Part shown: positions 36,505 through 46,010 of the stretch, one piece after another | Layout: each line of letters opens with the position of its first letter | Numbering within the stretch: the first letter of the stretch is position 1 | Assembly (NCBI RefSeq): GCF_000517545.1 | Contig: NZ_BAIV01000035.1 | Location: 1 to 57,424, forward strand | From: Bacteroides reticulotermitis JCM 10512 | GTDB taxonomy: Bacteria; Bacteroidota; Bacteroidia; Bacteroidales; Bacteroidaceae | DNA: 57,424 nucleotides | Reading direction: 5' to 3' | Program-made: the position numbers and the translations under genes | Notes under the pieces: generated by a model | Seen by the model: the letters and a program-made list of their open reading frames with translations, nothing else | What the model was told of the DNA's origin: nothing | The model's database searches: none

Positions 36505-37617
36505 ATGCTTATGGAAACAACTAAAATCAACAAAATAAGTAAAGCAGGCGGTGTATGCCTGTCTTTTACAATGGTGCTTGCAATAGCCGCAGCAACTCTA
36601 TTTACCAGTGGAAGGCCGATTGAAGAATTGCCCAAAAACACCGCTGCCAGCCGTAAACCTGTTATCACCGCTGCGGGTGCCACCTTGCCGCTACCATTCT
36701 ATAGCGAAGCATTCAAAATGTATTGGGAGAAGAACGACATCCCCGTAACGTATGCCGGCATTGGTACGGAACGTGGATTCAGAAGCCTGAAAAACCAACA
36801 AATAGACTTCGCGGGTGTGGATGTTCCACCCACTAAAGAGGAGTTAGATAGTTTGCCCGCTCCATCAATTCTGGTTCCTACTTGTATGGCAGCAGTAACT
36901 ATCGCCTATAACCTGGAAGGTGTGGATAACCTGCATCTAACGGGAGAACTGATAGCAGACATTTATATGGGTAAGATACAGAAATGGAACGATGGGCGCA
37001 TAGCCGCCATAAATCCCGGTAAACAGCTGCCCGACAAGGAGATTTATCCCGTTTTTCGGTTAGACGGTAGCGGAACAACCTATATCTTCAGTGATTACCT
37101 GACAAAAACAAACGCGGATTGGAAAACGAAAATAGGTACGGGAAAGTCGTTGACATTTCCGCGTGGCGTAGCTGCCACAGGTAATACAGGTGTAGCCGGA
37201 TTGGTAGGAAGAGTGCCGGGTGCCATCGGATATGTGGCCTCGGAATATGCCACAAGCTTCAAGACGCAAAGTGCGTGGGTAAGAAACTTGGCCGGAAACT
37301 TTGTGCAGGCCACCTCGGAAAGTGTTACTGCTGCCGCAGGTATGGGAGATGCTACCGGAATGATAACTAACCCGGAAGGAAGCAACGCCTATCCCATCAG
37401 CTGTTTCACATGGGTGATACTTTATCAGGAACAGAACTATGCGGGACGTAGCCGTAGTGAAGCGGAAGCAAGTGTGAAATTGCTGGAATGGTTAGTGAGC
37501 CCCGAAGCACAGGCGGTAACCACCCAAGTGCAATGCTCACCACTACCGCAGAAAGCTGTAGAATATGCTAAGCGCATGTTAGACAAAGTAACTTATGACG
37601 GAAAGAAGTTGAAATGA
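36505..37617 (+). CDS. pstS: PstS-like phosphate-binding protein
   Basis: A 370-residue periplasmic-binding protein. It has an N-terminal signal or signal-anchor (residues 12-37, no lipobox), then the PstS pattern: TAAGATLPLPFYSEAF, TYAGIGTERGFRSL, FAGVDVPPTKEEL, IYMGKIQKWNDGRIAAINPG, FRLDGSGTTYIFSDYL and GNTGVAGLVGRVPGAIGYV. The anion-contacting Ser/Thr/Asp/Arg residues of the phosphate site (AGATLP, D in FAGVD, DGSGTT) are in place. No PstCAB or PhoU gene follows, so it is an orphan relative to the ABC transporter and instead sits last in a sigma/FecR/TonB receptor block. It may deliver phosphate from the outer membrane receptor to Pst encoded elsewhere. Confidence 0.87.
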   Translation: MLMETTKINKISKAGGVCLSFTMVLAIAAATLFTSGRPIEELPKNTAASRKPVITAAGATLPLPFYSEAFKMYWEKNDIPVTYAGIGTERGFRSLKNQQIDFAGVDVPPTKEELDSLPAPSILVPTCMAAVTIAYNLEGVDNLHLTGELIADIYMGKIQKWNDGRIAAINPGKQLPDKEIYPVFRLDGSGTTYIFSDYLTKTNADWKTKIGTGKSLTFPRGVAATGNTGVAGLVGRVPGAIGYVASEYATSFKTQSAWVRNLAGNFVQATSESVTAAAGMGDATGMITNPEGSNAYPISCFTWVILYQEQNYAGRSRSEAEASVKLLEWLVSPEAQAVTTQVQCSPLPQKAVEYAKRMLDKVTYDGKKLK

Positions 37618-37634
37618 CTTGTATCCCATACTCT

Positions 37635-37668
37635 TACAGGTGAGTCGAGAACTACCGACTCACCTGTA
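37635..37668. terminator. bidirectional hairpin between convergent pstS and TonB receptor genes
   Basis: Perfect 13-bp arms (37635-37647 and 37656-37668) with an 8-base loop. No T-run on either side, but the place between converging genes supports termination. Confidence 0.6.
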
Positions 37669-37684
37669 GATTGAGATAAGGATT

Positions 37685-40024
37685 CTAATAGCTTATTTTC
37701 ACACCGGCAAAATAACTTCTGGGTAATGCCGGACCGTATATATAACCCGAGTCACGGTTAGCTCCACGATCAAAGTCCTTCTGATAAGCCTGAAATATAT
37801 TCTGTACCCCCGCATTCACTTGCAGGTCGACTGCATTATAAAGTTTGAAATCGTAGGTCAGCTTCACCCCAAGATCGAAGAAATCGGGTGTTTTAATAGC
37901 GGTAGCCTTACGTTCGGGCATATCACCCAACAAGGCGTTCTCGGCTGTGATATCCATCTGTTGTACCAACATCCGTCCGGTATAGGTACCCGACAAGGCA
38001 ATACTTAAAGGCTTTATCGGTGTATAGGTAGCCGTAAAATATCCATAAATATCGGGCGTACGGAATATTTTCTTCTCTGCCGGTGCGTCATCGTGCCATT
38101 TATGCGCCTCATCATAACGGCTACGTTGCAACGTAGCACCTGCTTGCAACTGTAACAAGGAGAGATACGCCAGTTTGCCTTCCAACGTAAGTCCCATCAC
38201 TTTAGCTCCCGCTCCATTGCTTCGTGTCTTTATCAATACGCCATCACCCCGGTCGTGAGGCTCGCCTAAGACGAAGACATCAGTCAGCCGCGTATAAAAT
38301 CCTTCCACTAAGAAATTGGTTTGGAAGGCTCCGAAACGATGATACATATCGGCCGAAGCACTGAAGCTTTGTGATTTCTCTTCTTTCAGGTCTTTCGCCC
38401 GTTCAATCATGGCTACCGTACCACCCACATTCTCAATATGCATATCTTCATCAAAAGCCTGCGGAGCACGGAAACCGGATGAATAACTTAAACGTAAATT
38501 GATATCTTCCGTCGGATTGAAGCGGATATTGGCTCGCGGACTGATAATGACATTGTCCACCATATTGTGTTTATCCAAACGTCCGCCGATCAGAATGCCC
38601 CAATGGGCATTCTTCCACTCATTTTGCAGGAATCCACTATAAATGTTGACCGTCTGATCAGTCGAACGGTTATAACCCCACATATTATCCTTCAAACGAT
38701 CGCGGTTGTATTCCAGGCCGGCAGTCAGATCAGAAGGCATGAAGAGAAGTTTATCGAACACATGTACATATTGTGCGCCTCCCATAGCGGTCAGATCGGT
38801 CGTCTTACCGTATGCTTTTAGAGGATCGTTACCCGGACCGTAATAGCTATCCCGATCGGTATTGGCAGCCGAAGCGAAAATACTCAATCGGTTCTTTTCA
38901 TCCGGCGAGAAGTAATCGAACTTCAAGCTTCCTCCATCGATGGAGTGCTCTAGTTGTTCGGCAATATGCGCTTCATGAGGTGGTTTGTCGAGCATATCTC
39001 CCCCACGGCGGTACTCCTGCATATGATGATATTCAAAAGTAAGCTTGGAGTAAATGCTGGTTTTCAGGTAAGAGCGGAAACCGATGGTCTGGTTTTTCAG
39101 TTCGGGAAGTTCCGTGAAGCCGTCGCCATCATGATCATATCCCGAACGGTGACGGTTCTGCCCGAATATGTACAAGCCTGCCCGATGATCGTCTGTCACC
39201 AGCGAAGCGTTCAATGACGTATTGTTGTCAAACGAATTACTGCCACCAACGGAGGTTATTGTGTGAGCCAGCTGACCGGAATTACGTAAAGGTTCTTTGG
39301 TGATGATATTGATGGTACCGGCAATGGCGGATGATCCGAAAAGCGCTGAGCCGCCTCCACGCATAACTTCCACACGCTCAATCATACTGGCAGGAATCTG
39401 TTCCAACCCGTAAACACCCGATAAAGCACTGAAAACAGGACGCGAATCGATCAGGATCTGTGTATAGGGCCCGTCTAATCCGTTGATACGTACTTGCTGG
39501 AAGCCACAGTTCTGACAATTGGTCTCCACACGAACACCCGGTTGGAAGTTCAGTCCCTGCGACAGTGTGGATGAATTTGTCGTTTCAAACATCTTTATAT
39601 CCATCACGTTAACCAACGTGGGTGCCAGTCGTCTTGTCGTTTCACTGCGATTGGCCGAAACCACTACCCCATCCAGTGCGACAGCATCTTCTTCAATTTC
39701 AAAATCTTCTTCGAGCGTATGCCCTTTCTTCAGCGTCACACTTCGGGTTACGGTTTTGTATCCGATGGAACTCACCTCGAGTTGAAAGCTTCCTTCCGGC
39801 AAGTTCTTTAGAAAATAATGGCCTGTATTGTCAGTAACGGTGCCAATAGTAGTTCCTTTAATGGCTACTGTGATATAGGATAAATGTTCTTTTGTTTTTT
39901 TATCTAATACGTGTCCGATAATATTCGCATCGGACTTTTTTAACACGGGGTACTCCGGGGTCGTAGCCTTTGTAGCCAATAAAGCACAACATAGGCTGAC
40001 CAGGACTAAAAGATATCTTTTCAT
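37685..40024 (-). CDS. TonB-dependent receptor (module copy 2)
   Basis: A 779-residue outer-membrane receptor: signal peptide (CCALLATKA), carboxypeptidase-like domain about 30-118 (IIGHVLDKKTKEHLSYITVAIKG split as GHVLDKK and LSYITVAIKG), plug about 135-250 with NCQNCGFQQVRINGLDGPYT, VMRGGGSALFGSSAIAGTINII, then the barrel ending in SYFAGVKISY. The Cys-x-x-Cys in the plug (NCQNCGF) is unusual and could bind metal. It is closely similar along its whole length to the receptor at 40533-42850. Each is preceded by a gene for a small His-rich membrane protein. A metal or metal-complex substrate is inferred from these features. Confidence 0.88.
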   Translation of the reverse strand: MKRYLLVLVSLCCALLATKATTPEYPVLKKSDANIIGHVLDKKTKEHLSYITVAIKGTTIGTVTDNTGHYFLKNLPEGSFQLEVSSIGYKTVTRSVTLKKGHTLEEDFEIEEDAVALDGVVVSANRSETTRRLAPTLVNVMDIKMFETTNSSTLSQGLNFQPGVRVETNCQNCGFQQVRINGLDGPYTQILIDSRPVFSALSGVYGLEQIPASMIERVEVMRGGGSALFGSSAIAGTINIITKEPLRNSGQLAHTITSVGGSNSFDNNTSLNASLVTDDHRAGLYIFGQNRHRSGYDHDGDGFTELPELKNQTIGFRSYLKTSIYSKLTFEYHHMQEYRRGGDMLDKPPHEAHIAEQLEHSIDGGSLKFDYFSPDEKNRLSIFASAANTDRDSYYGPGNDPLKAYGKTTDLTAMGGAQYVHVFDKLLFMPSDLTAGLEYNRDRLKDNMWGYNRSTDQTVNIYSGFLQNEWKNAHWGILIGGRLDKHNMVDNVIISPRANIRFNPTEDINLRLSYSSGFRAPQAFDEDMHIENVGGTVAMIERAKDLKEEKSQSFSASADMYHRFGAFQTNFLVEGFYTRLTDVFVLGEPHDRGDGVLIKTRSNGAGAKVMGLTLEGKLAYLSLLQLQAGATLQRSRYDEAHKWHDDAPAEKKIFRTPDIYGYFTATYTPIKPLSIALSGTYTGRMLVQQMDITAENALLGDMPERKATAIKTPDFFDLGVKLTYDFKLYNAVDLQVNAGVQNIFQAYQKDFDRGANRDSGYIYGPALPRSYFAGVKISY

Positions 40025-40109
40025 TGTCGTTAGTCTTTTTAATTATTTAAAATAAGTATGTAGGGAATAAAGCCGAGAAAGACAGCATACGGGCTGTTCG
40101 GCCTTCGGA

Positions 40110-40451
40110 CTAAACGACAGGAGGTGCTCGAAGAGAAATTATACCCGGACAAGAAACTTTATAGCGTACTTCGCGCGGACGGGTAATGATAATACAGAGA
40201 ATAGTCAGAACAGCAGCCGTGAATAGAGGAGTTATTCCGCTATCCGTCACCAACACATGATTCAACAAGTGAATCAGTTGGAACTCAACAGTCGTATGAG
40301 AGTGTTGGCTACCTTTTTTAAATGGATGCGAATGGACAATTGTAACTCCGTTCACCACATGGGAGTGAGTAAACAAAGTGATTCCTGCCATGTACGATAC
40401 GAATAGTACAGGCAAGAAACACTTCATTATATTGAGATACAATTGTTTCAT
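40110..40451 (-). CDS. small His-rich membrane protein (module copy 2)
   Basis: A 113-residue protein with an N-terminal membrane helix (CFLPVLFVSYMAGITLF), a His-rich loop with H29, H31, H40, H42, H50 and H52 (HSHVVNGVTIVHSHPF, SQHSH), and a second helix about 75-92 (ITPLFTAAVLTILCIIIT). The C-terminus ends in GIISLRAPPVV. The paired His-x-His motifs suggest metal binding in the periplasm. It lies 85 bp upstream of the receptor gene in the same direction and has a counterpart at 42947-43297. I know similar proteins beside metal-type TonB receptors in Bacteroidetes, but not a tested function. Confidence 0.7.
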   Translation of the reverse strand: MKQLYLNIMKCFLPVLFVSYMAGITLFTHSHVVNGVTIVHSHPFKKGSQHSHTTVEFQLIHLLNHVLVTDSGITPLFTAAVLTILCIIITRPREVRYKVSCPGIISLRAPPVV

Positions 40452-40532
40452 TTGTTAGTTATAAACCATATAGCAAAATTGCTTCGGACTCAGAGGGCCC
40501 ATATGATATAACGACTTTGCGGTCATAAAGGT

Positions 40533-42850
40533 TTAATAGCTGATCTTTACCCCGGCAAAAAAGCTTCTCGGCAAAGAGGTCCATACATATATCCGGAGTC
40601 GCGGTCGGGACCTTTATCGAAGTCATCCTGAAATGCGTTGAAGATGTTTTGTACACCCGCATTCACCTGCAAAGCCACCGATTTGTATAGTTTGAAATCA
40701 TAAGCCAGCTTCACACCCATATCGAAGAAGTCTTTGGTATCAACCGTAATCGGCTTCTCAATATAATTCGGAACAGCTTCATGCGGCACCAACATGGAAC
40801 CGGTATAGGTACCGGATAGCGCGATAGACAACGGCTTGATCGGGGTATACGTAGCCGTGAAATAACCGTACGTATTTGGCGTGCGCATCATCTTCTTCAC
40901 CTTCGGAGCGTCCGGATTCCATTCATGCGCTTCGTCATAATGGCTCTGTTGCAACGTTGCTCCAAGTTGTAGTTGGAATTTATTCAGATAAGCCATCTTT
41001 CCTTCCAGCGTCAATCCCATTACACGGGCGCCGGGTGCATTGATACGAGTACGTTTCAAAATACCATCAACTACTTCGCCATCTGTAAGAGAGAACACAT
41101 CCGATAGTTTCGTATAGAATCCTTCTACCAGGAAGTTAACCTGAAACGCACCAAAACGCTGATATATATCGGCGGAAAGACTCAGGCTCTGTGACTTTTC
41201 TTCTTTCAAATCATGTGCCAACTCGATCATCGCCACATTACCACCCACATTTTCGATGTGCAAGTCTTCATCAAAAGCTTGTGGAGCACGGAAGCCGGAT
41301 GAATAACTCAACCGAAGATTAATGTCTTTCGTTGGATTGTAACGTAGGTTAGCCCGTGGGCTAAAAATGAGATGATCGATCAGGTTGTGCTTATCAAAGC
41401 GGCCACCGAGCAGAAATCCCCAATGATCGTTCTTCCATTCATTCTGTAGGAAAGCACTGTAAATGTTCACGTTTTGATTCGTCTCCCGGTTGTAGCCCCA
41501 CATATTGTCCTTCAATCGGTCTTGATTATACTCGATTCCGACAGTCAGATCGGACGGTAAAAAGATGCATTTGTCGAAGCTATACACATACTGAGATCCT
41601 GCCATCCAGTTCAGATCGGTTGTGTTACCATAAGCGTTCGGATCTTGTCCTCCCCCATAATAACTATCCCGATTGATGTGTTGGGCCGATGTAAATACAT
41701 TAAAGCGATGTTTGGCATCAGGAGAATAATAATCGAACTTTAAGCCTCCACCATTAATAGAGTGTTCGGTCTGTTCGGCTACATTGGCTTCATGAGGCGG
41801 ACGATTCAACAAGTCGCCTCCCCTACGGAACTCTTCCATATGATGGTACTCAAGAGTAAACTTCGAGTAGGTAGTCGTTTTCAGGTAGGAACGAAAGCCG
41901 ACTGTTTGTCCGTGTAGCTTGGGCAGTTCCGAGTATCCGTCACCATCATGATCGTAAGCTGCACGGTGCCGATTCTGTCCGAAGATATAGAGTCCGGCAC
42001 GCTGATCGTCTGTCACCAGAGACGCGTTTAAAGCCGTACTGTTGTCGAAAGCATCTCCGTCGCCTATACCGGTAATGGTATGCGACAACATGCCTGAGTT
42101 GCGGATCGGCTCTTTAGTTATAATGTTAATCGTTCCGGCAATGGCAGATGAACCGAACAAAGCGGATCCTCCACCACGCATCACTTCCACACGTTCAATC
42201 ATACTGGCAGGAATCTGCTCGATTCCATACACACCGGAAAGCGCACTAAAGATCGGACGGGAATCGAGTAGAATCTGGGTATAAGGCCCGTCCAAACCAT
42301 TGATACGTACTTGTTGGAATCCGCAGTTCTGACAGTTGGACTCTACACGTACACCCGGCTGAAAGCTCAACCCTTGGGCAAGTGTTGTAGAATTGGTATT
42401 CTCAAATATCTTCAAGTCTACCACGTTCACAAGTGTAGGAGCCATACGGCGTGTCGTTTCGTTCCGATTGGCGGATACTACTACCCCATCGAGTGATACG
42501 GCATCTTCTTCGATTTCAAAATCTTCTTCCAACGTACGCCCTTTTTTCAAAGTAACATTGCGACTTACGGTTTTATATCCCACACAACTGACTACAAGTA
42601 CAAAGTTTCCTTCGGGTAGATTTTTCAGAAAGTAATGACCTGTAGCATCAGTCACTGTACCGATGGTCGTTCCTTTTAAAGATATAGTTATGTAAGGCAA
42701 GTGTTCCTGAGTCTTTTTATCCAAAATATGCCCCATAATGTTAGCGTCCGACTTACGTAACTCCGGCTGTTCAGGAAGAGCTGCTTTTCCTTCCAATGCA
42801 GGCAATAATGCACAACACAGAAAGAGAAGCGAAAATATGTATTGTTTCAT
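40533..42850 (-). CDS. TonB-dependent receptor (module copy 1); frame broken near 40579
   Basis: About 772 residues. The last few codons are out of frame: restoring one G at 40578-40579 (CCC on the coding strand) changes the ending to GPSLPRSFFAGVKISY and a stop at 40533, matching the paralog at 37685. Architecture as in the paralog: signal peptide, carboxypeptidase-like domain (GHILDKKTQEHLPYITISLKG), plug with NCQNCGFQQVRINGLDGPYT and MRGGGSALFGSSAIAGTINI, barrel. Most differences between the copies are in barrel loops, e.g. around VVDGILKRTRINAPG versus VLIKTRSNGAG, consistent with different ligands or immune/phage pressure. First receptor to be transcribed in the four-gene minus-strand block. 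Confidence 0.86.
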
Positions 42851-42946
42851 TTTTCGTTCTTATTCGTTTTCGTAAAATATAGATATGAAAGTCAGATATA
42901 TCCAGTGCCATCCTAATGAATGATGGCTCATATCTGTGTTCTTGAG

Positions 42947-43297
42947 TTACAGAAAATGAATAGCCGGAGGAGCCCTTAATCCCACTACTCCATGATAGGG
43001 AGCGTGACAACTTAGAGATTGGCAATTATCTAGTAATGTAAATAGTAAGCTAGGAATAAATTGAGCAATAGATAGAGTTGGCGGAAGATCATCAACAGTC
43101 AGAATGGAAAGGAAGTGAATCAGTTGCAATTCAACTGTGGAGTGTTGGTGATTTGCCGACTTCTTAAAGGGGTGCGAGTGAACTACCACCACTCCGTTGA
43201 CCACATGCACGTGACCAAAGAAAGTAATGCTTGCCATATAAGATACAAAAAGTATCGGCAGAAAGTAGCGCATGGATTGCAATAGCAGTCGTTTCAC
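42947..43297 (-). CDS. small His-rich membrane protein (module copy 1)
   Basis: About 116 residues. A GTG start at 43297 is chosen because it aligns with the start of the paralog (MKRLLLQSMRYFLPILFVSY against MKQLYLNIMKCFLPVLFVSY); a TTG at 43324 would extend it by nine residues. After the first helix come HVHVVNGVVVVHSHPF and ANHQHS, the same His-x-His pattern, then helix two and the shared ending VGLRAPPAIHF. It is the first gene of the block and 97 bp before the receptor gene. Likely a metal-binding or metal-sensing accessory of the receptor (inference). Confidence 0.68.
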   Translation of the reverse strand: MKRLLLQSMRYFLPILFVSYMASITFFGHVHVVNGVVVVHSHPFKKSANHQHSTVELQLIHFLSILTVDDLPPTLSIAQFIPSLLFTLLDNCQSLSCHAPYHGVVGLRAPPAIHFL

Positions 43298-43557
43298 CTC
43301 TTCTTTTATTTTTTCAGTCGGCAAAGTTACAAACTATTCTTTTAACAGCCAATCACTATTAATGATGATTTTCATTATTGATAATAGAAATTTGATACCT
43401 TATTTCGAGGTTATCATTGGTTTTATCCGCTAAATTCATCAATCGGCTTGACGCCAATACCTAGATATAAGTATTCGCATAAAGTGCATTTCATCTTTTC
43501 TAGGTATTGCTTCTCCTTCGGCTGACTCCTATTTTTGCATAGGAAATAAAGTAATAT

Positions 43558-43868
43558 ATGACAATGAGTCAGTCGCACAAAATTCAGAAGAAGCCGACAC
43601 ATTACCAAAGAAATATATGTTTGGTAATCGTCGCCATGCTCATCTGCATCCTGATTTTCATTTTCAGTGCTATTCATCACTATCAGGCGATCTCCAATGC
43701 GCTTGTTTTTCTTGCCTGACCAACCGCTCTACCCAAGAAGAAGATTATACCTACAACCGCTATCTGCCACTTATTAGCTTCTTCTGTATGCTACTCATCC
43801 TATTGCCTTTATACATATTCAACCACCGGCAGAAAAAGAGAGAAACCCGGTCAAAGAACTCCCACTAA
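43558..43868 (+). CDS. small two-helix membrane protein; frame broken near 43710
   Basis: ATG at 43558 (or 43564) reads MTMSQSHKIQKKPTHYQRN then a helix ICLVIVAMLICILIFIFSAI, and stops at 43723. Restoring one T in the T-run 43706-43710 joins it to the frame ending at 43868: ALVFSCLTNRSTQEEDYTYNRY, second helix LPLISFFCMLLILLPLYIF and a basic tail. The repaired product is about 103 residues with both termini basic and a short acidic loop between helices. I do not recognise it. The overlapping minus-strand ORF is a shadow. Confidence 0.6.
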
Positions 43869-43911
43869 CAAAAAAGAGTAAAGTAATCACCTCCACAACT
43901 TGTTTTTTGTT

Positions 43912-43919
43912 TAACTTTG
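43912..43919 (+). promoter_or_regulatory. -7 promoter box before a candidate structured RNA
   Basis: TAACTTTG followed by T fits TAnnTTTG; no clear -33 TTG at 19-21 bp. Confidence 0.4.
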
Positions 43920-43924
43920 TACGC

Positions 43925-44098
43925 CTTATTATATGGGGGTAACAAAACAAGCCATCAAAATGATTGCTCATTTCAATGGCCTGTCCCCTTTAAAACACCT
44001 TTAAACAAAATGAAAAATATGCCTCTGTACTAACAAACTAACTAACCCTTAGAGGCATATTTGAAAGAGGCTGAGAGAATCAGCCTCTTCCTTTTTCT
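43925..44098 (+). ncRNA. candidate structured RNA of about 170 nt
   Basis: The gap between the two-TM protein gene and eda holds three successive helices: GGGG..CCCC closing GCCAT/ATGGC and AAATGA-TTGC-TCATTT (about 43935-43988); a 12-bp stem AAATATGCCTCT/AGAGGCATATTT (44015-44026, 44051-44062) with a 24-base A/C-rich loop; and a terminator hairpin at 44066-44088 followed by a T-rich tract. A -7 box precedes it. No ORF. It may be a small regulatory RNA; the terminator could instead only serve the converging eda gene. Confidence 0.4.
44066..44088. terminator. terminator between candidate RNA and eda
   Basis: AGAGGCTGA-GAGAA-TCAGCCTCT, perfect 9-bp arms, then TCCTTTTTCTT on the plus strand and TTTC on the minus strand; can work in either direction. 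Confidence 0.7.
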
Positions 44099-44769
44099 TA
44101 TTTTTTGCGAGCTTCAACAATATAGCCGAGAGCCTCTTCGCATTTTGCTGTTACATAAGCCCAATCTTCAGCTGCTACCTTATCATTCGGGAACAACTTA
44201 GAGCCCATACCTACACAGAATACACCTGCTTTAATCCAAGCGGTTAGGTTTTCTTTGGTAGGTTCTACACCGCCTGTAACCATTAGCTTAGACCATGACA
44301 TTGGAGCCATTAAGCCTTTCACAAAGTTAGGACCGTATACATCACCCGGGAATACTTTGCAAAGATCGCAACCCACTTCCTGTGCGAAACCAACTTCAGA
44401 TACAGATCCACAGCCCGGAGTATAAGCTACCAGACGACGGTTACATACCTTAGCAATTTCAGGATTGAACAATGGGCCTACTACGAAACAGGCACCTAAC
44501 TGCAAGTATAGAGCAGCAGTAGCCGGATCAACAATAGAACCGATACCAATAGCCATTTCAGGACATTCTTTTGCAGCAAACTTTACGATTTCAGCAAATA
44601 CTTCCTGAGCGAAGTCACCACGGTTCGTGAATTCGAAAGCACGAACTCCACCGTCATAACAAGCTTTTACTACTTTCTTTGCAACTTCTGCATCCTTGTG
44701 ATAGAAAACAGGAACCATGCCTGTTGAGCCAATCTTATTTAAGACTGCTATTTTATCGAATTTAGCCAT
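44098..44769 (-). CDS. eda: 2-dehydro-3-deoxy-phosphogluconate / 4-hydroxy-2-oxoglutarate aldolase
   Basis: A 223-residue class I aldolase (KDPG aldolase). The Schiff-base Lys is K138 in CKVFPGDVYGP; E46 in FEFTNR matches the catalytic Glu; GIGSIVDP, YTPGCGSVSE and MVTGGVEPTKENL are the remaining family blocks. It splits KDPG into pyruvate and glyceraldehyde-3-phosphate in the cytoplasm, the last step of hexuronate breakdown. It follows the kinase gene by 36 bp on the same strand, so KDG is phosphorylated and cleaved by products of one transcript. Full length. Confidence 0.93.
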   Translation of the reverse strand: MAKFDKIAVLNKIGSTGMVPVFYHKDAEVAKKVVKACYDGGVRAFEFTNRGDFAQEVFAEIVKFAAKECPEMAIGIGSIVDPATAALYLQLGACFVVGPLFNPEIAKVCNRRLVAYTPGCGSVSEVGFAQEVGCDLCKVFPGDVYGPNFVKGLMAPMSWSKLMVTGGVEPTKENLTAWIKAGVFCVGMGSKLFPNDKVAAEDWAYVTAKCEEALGYIVEARKK

Positions 44770-44805
44770 TTCTCTTCTATTTAAACGATTGTTTTTAGTA
44801 TTCTA

Positions 44806-45831
44806 TTAACGTTGTACACGTCCGCTGGCATCTCCTCCGGCAAGTGCTTCTACCTCTTCTATTGAAACAAGGTTAAAGTCACCATTGATTGTATGCTTCA
44901 ATGCAGAAGCAGCAACAGCAAACTCAAGAGCTTCACCCTGAGTAGCTTTAGTCATCAAGCCGTGGATTACACCACCTGCGAATGAATCACCACCACCTAC
45001 ACGGTCAACAATCGGTTCAACGTCATAACGAGTAGACATATAGAATTCTTTTCCGTCATAAATCATCGCTTTCCAACCGTTGTGGCTAGCAGAGAATGAT
45101 TCACGAAGTGTAGAGATCACATATTTGAAATTGAATTCTTTCATCATTTGTTGGAAAATGCCTTTATAGCCTTCAGCATCTGTATGACCTGCTTCTACAT
45201 TCGAATCCGGTTTGAATCCCAGACAAAGTTCAGCATCTTCTTCATTACCGATACATACATCAACATATTCCATCAAAGGCTTCATAATAGATTGTGCCTT
45301 TTCCTTTGTCCACAGTTTCTTACGGAAGTTCAAATCCACAGAAACAGTTACACCATTACGCTTTGCAGCTTCACAAGCCAGACGAGTCAATTCAGCAGCT
45401 TTATCGGAGATAGCTGGAGTAATACCCGACCAATGGAACCAATCAGCACCTTTCATGATTGCATCAAAATCGAAATCAGCAATATCAGCTTCTGCGATAG
45501 AAGAGTTAGCACGGTCATAAACTACCTTGCTAGGACGCATCGAAGCACCGGTTTCCAAAAAATAAATACCTACACGGTCACCACCACGAACAATAAAATC
45601 CGTATTCACACCATATTTGCGCAAAGCATTAACGGCTGACTGTCCAATTTCGTGTTTGGGCAATTTAGTTACAAAGTAGGCATCATGTCCATAGTTTGCG
45701 CAACTCACTGCTACGTTCGCTTCGCCACCACCATACACAACATCAAAAGAATCAGATTGAACAAAACGGGTATTGCCCGGAGTTGACAATCTCAACATGA
45801 TTTCACCTAATGTAACGACTTTCTTTCTCAT
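44806..45831 (-). CDS. kdgK: 2-keto-3-deoxygluconate kinase (PfkB family sugar kinase)
   Basis: A 341-residue ribokinase-fold enzyme. N-terminal substrate motif GGGEANVAVSCANYG (from residue 34), central VDLNFRKKLW, and the catalytic anion-hole DRVGGGDSFAGG with Asp282. Family members with this pattern phosphorylate 2-keto-3-deoxygluconate; linkage to eda supports that over fructokinase. Cytoplasmic. First gene of a two-gene operon, divergent from the LacI-type regulator 252 bp away. Start at 45831 follows an A/T-rich leader. Confidence 0.9.
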   Translation of the reverse strand: MRKKVVTLGEIMLRLSTPGNTRFVQSDSFDVVYGGGEANVAVSCANYGHDAYFVTKLPKHEIGQSAVNALRKYGVNTDFIVRGGDRVGIYFLETGASMRPSKVVYDRANSSIAEADIADFDFDAIMKGADWFHWSGITPAISDKAAELTRLACEAAKRNGVTVSVDLNFRKKLWTKEKAQSIMKPLMEYVDVCIGNEEDAELCLGFKPDSNVEAGHTDAEGYKGIFQQMMKEFNFKYVISTLRESFSASHNGWKAMIYDGKEFYMSTRYDVEPIVDRVGGGDSFAGGVIHGLMTKATQGEALEFAVAASALKHTINGDFNLVSIEEVEALAGGDASGRVQR

Positions 45832-45961
45832 AATTCTATGTTTTAAAAATACAAGTAATTAATATTGTTAACTTTCAATTTATCATTTTACACCTATTTT
45901 AGGCATAATGCATTGATTACATGATAGATAATTGATATAAAACACAAATCACATAATCACC

Positions 45962-45974
45962 GTGTGCGGGCACA
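45962..45974. promoter_or_regulatory. operator-like site 1 for the LacI-type regulator
   Basis: GTGTGCGGGCACA matches 11 of 13 positions of the site at 46045-46057. It is upstream of the regulator promoter and faces the kdgK promoter region. Confidence 0.6.
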
Positions 45975-46010
45975 AAGATACAATAATTTTCGTAATTACA
46001 AAAATTGTTA

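Noticed and set aside
38567..39217. Plus-strand ORFs inside the TonB receptor genes
   Set aside because: Antisense shadows of well-supported receptor genes; the same shadow recurs in the paralog because the codons are conserved.
43423..43680. 85-residue minus-strand ORF
   Set aside because: It is opposite to the repaired two-helix membrane protein, which has clear membrane segments.
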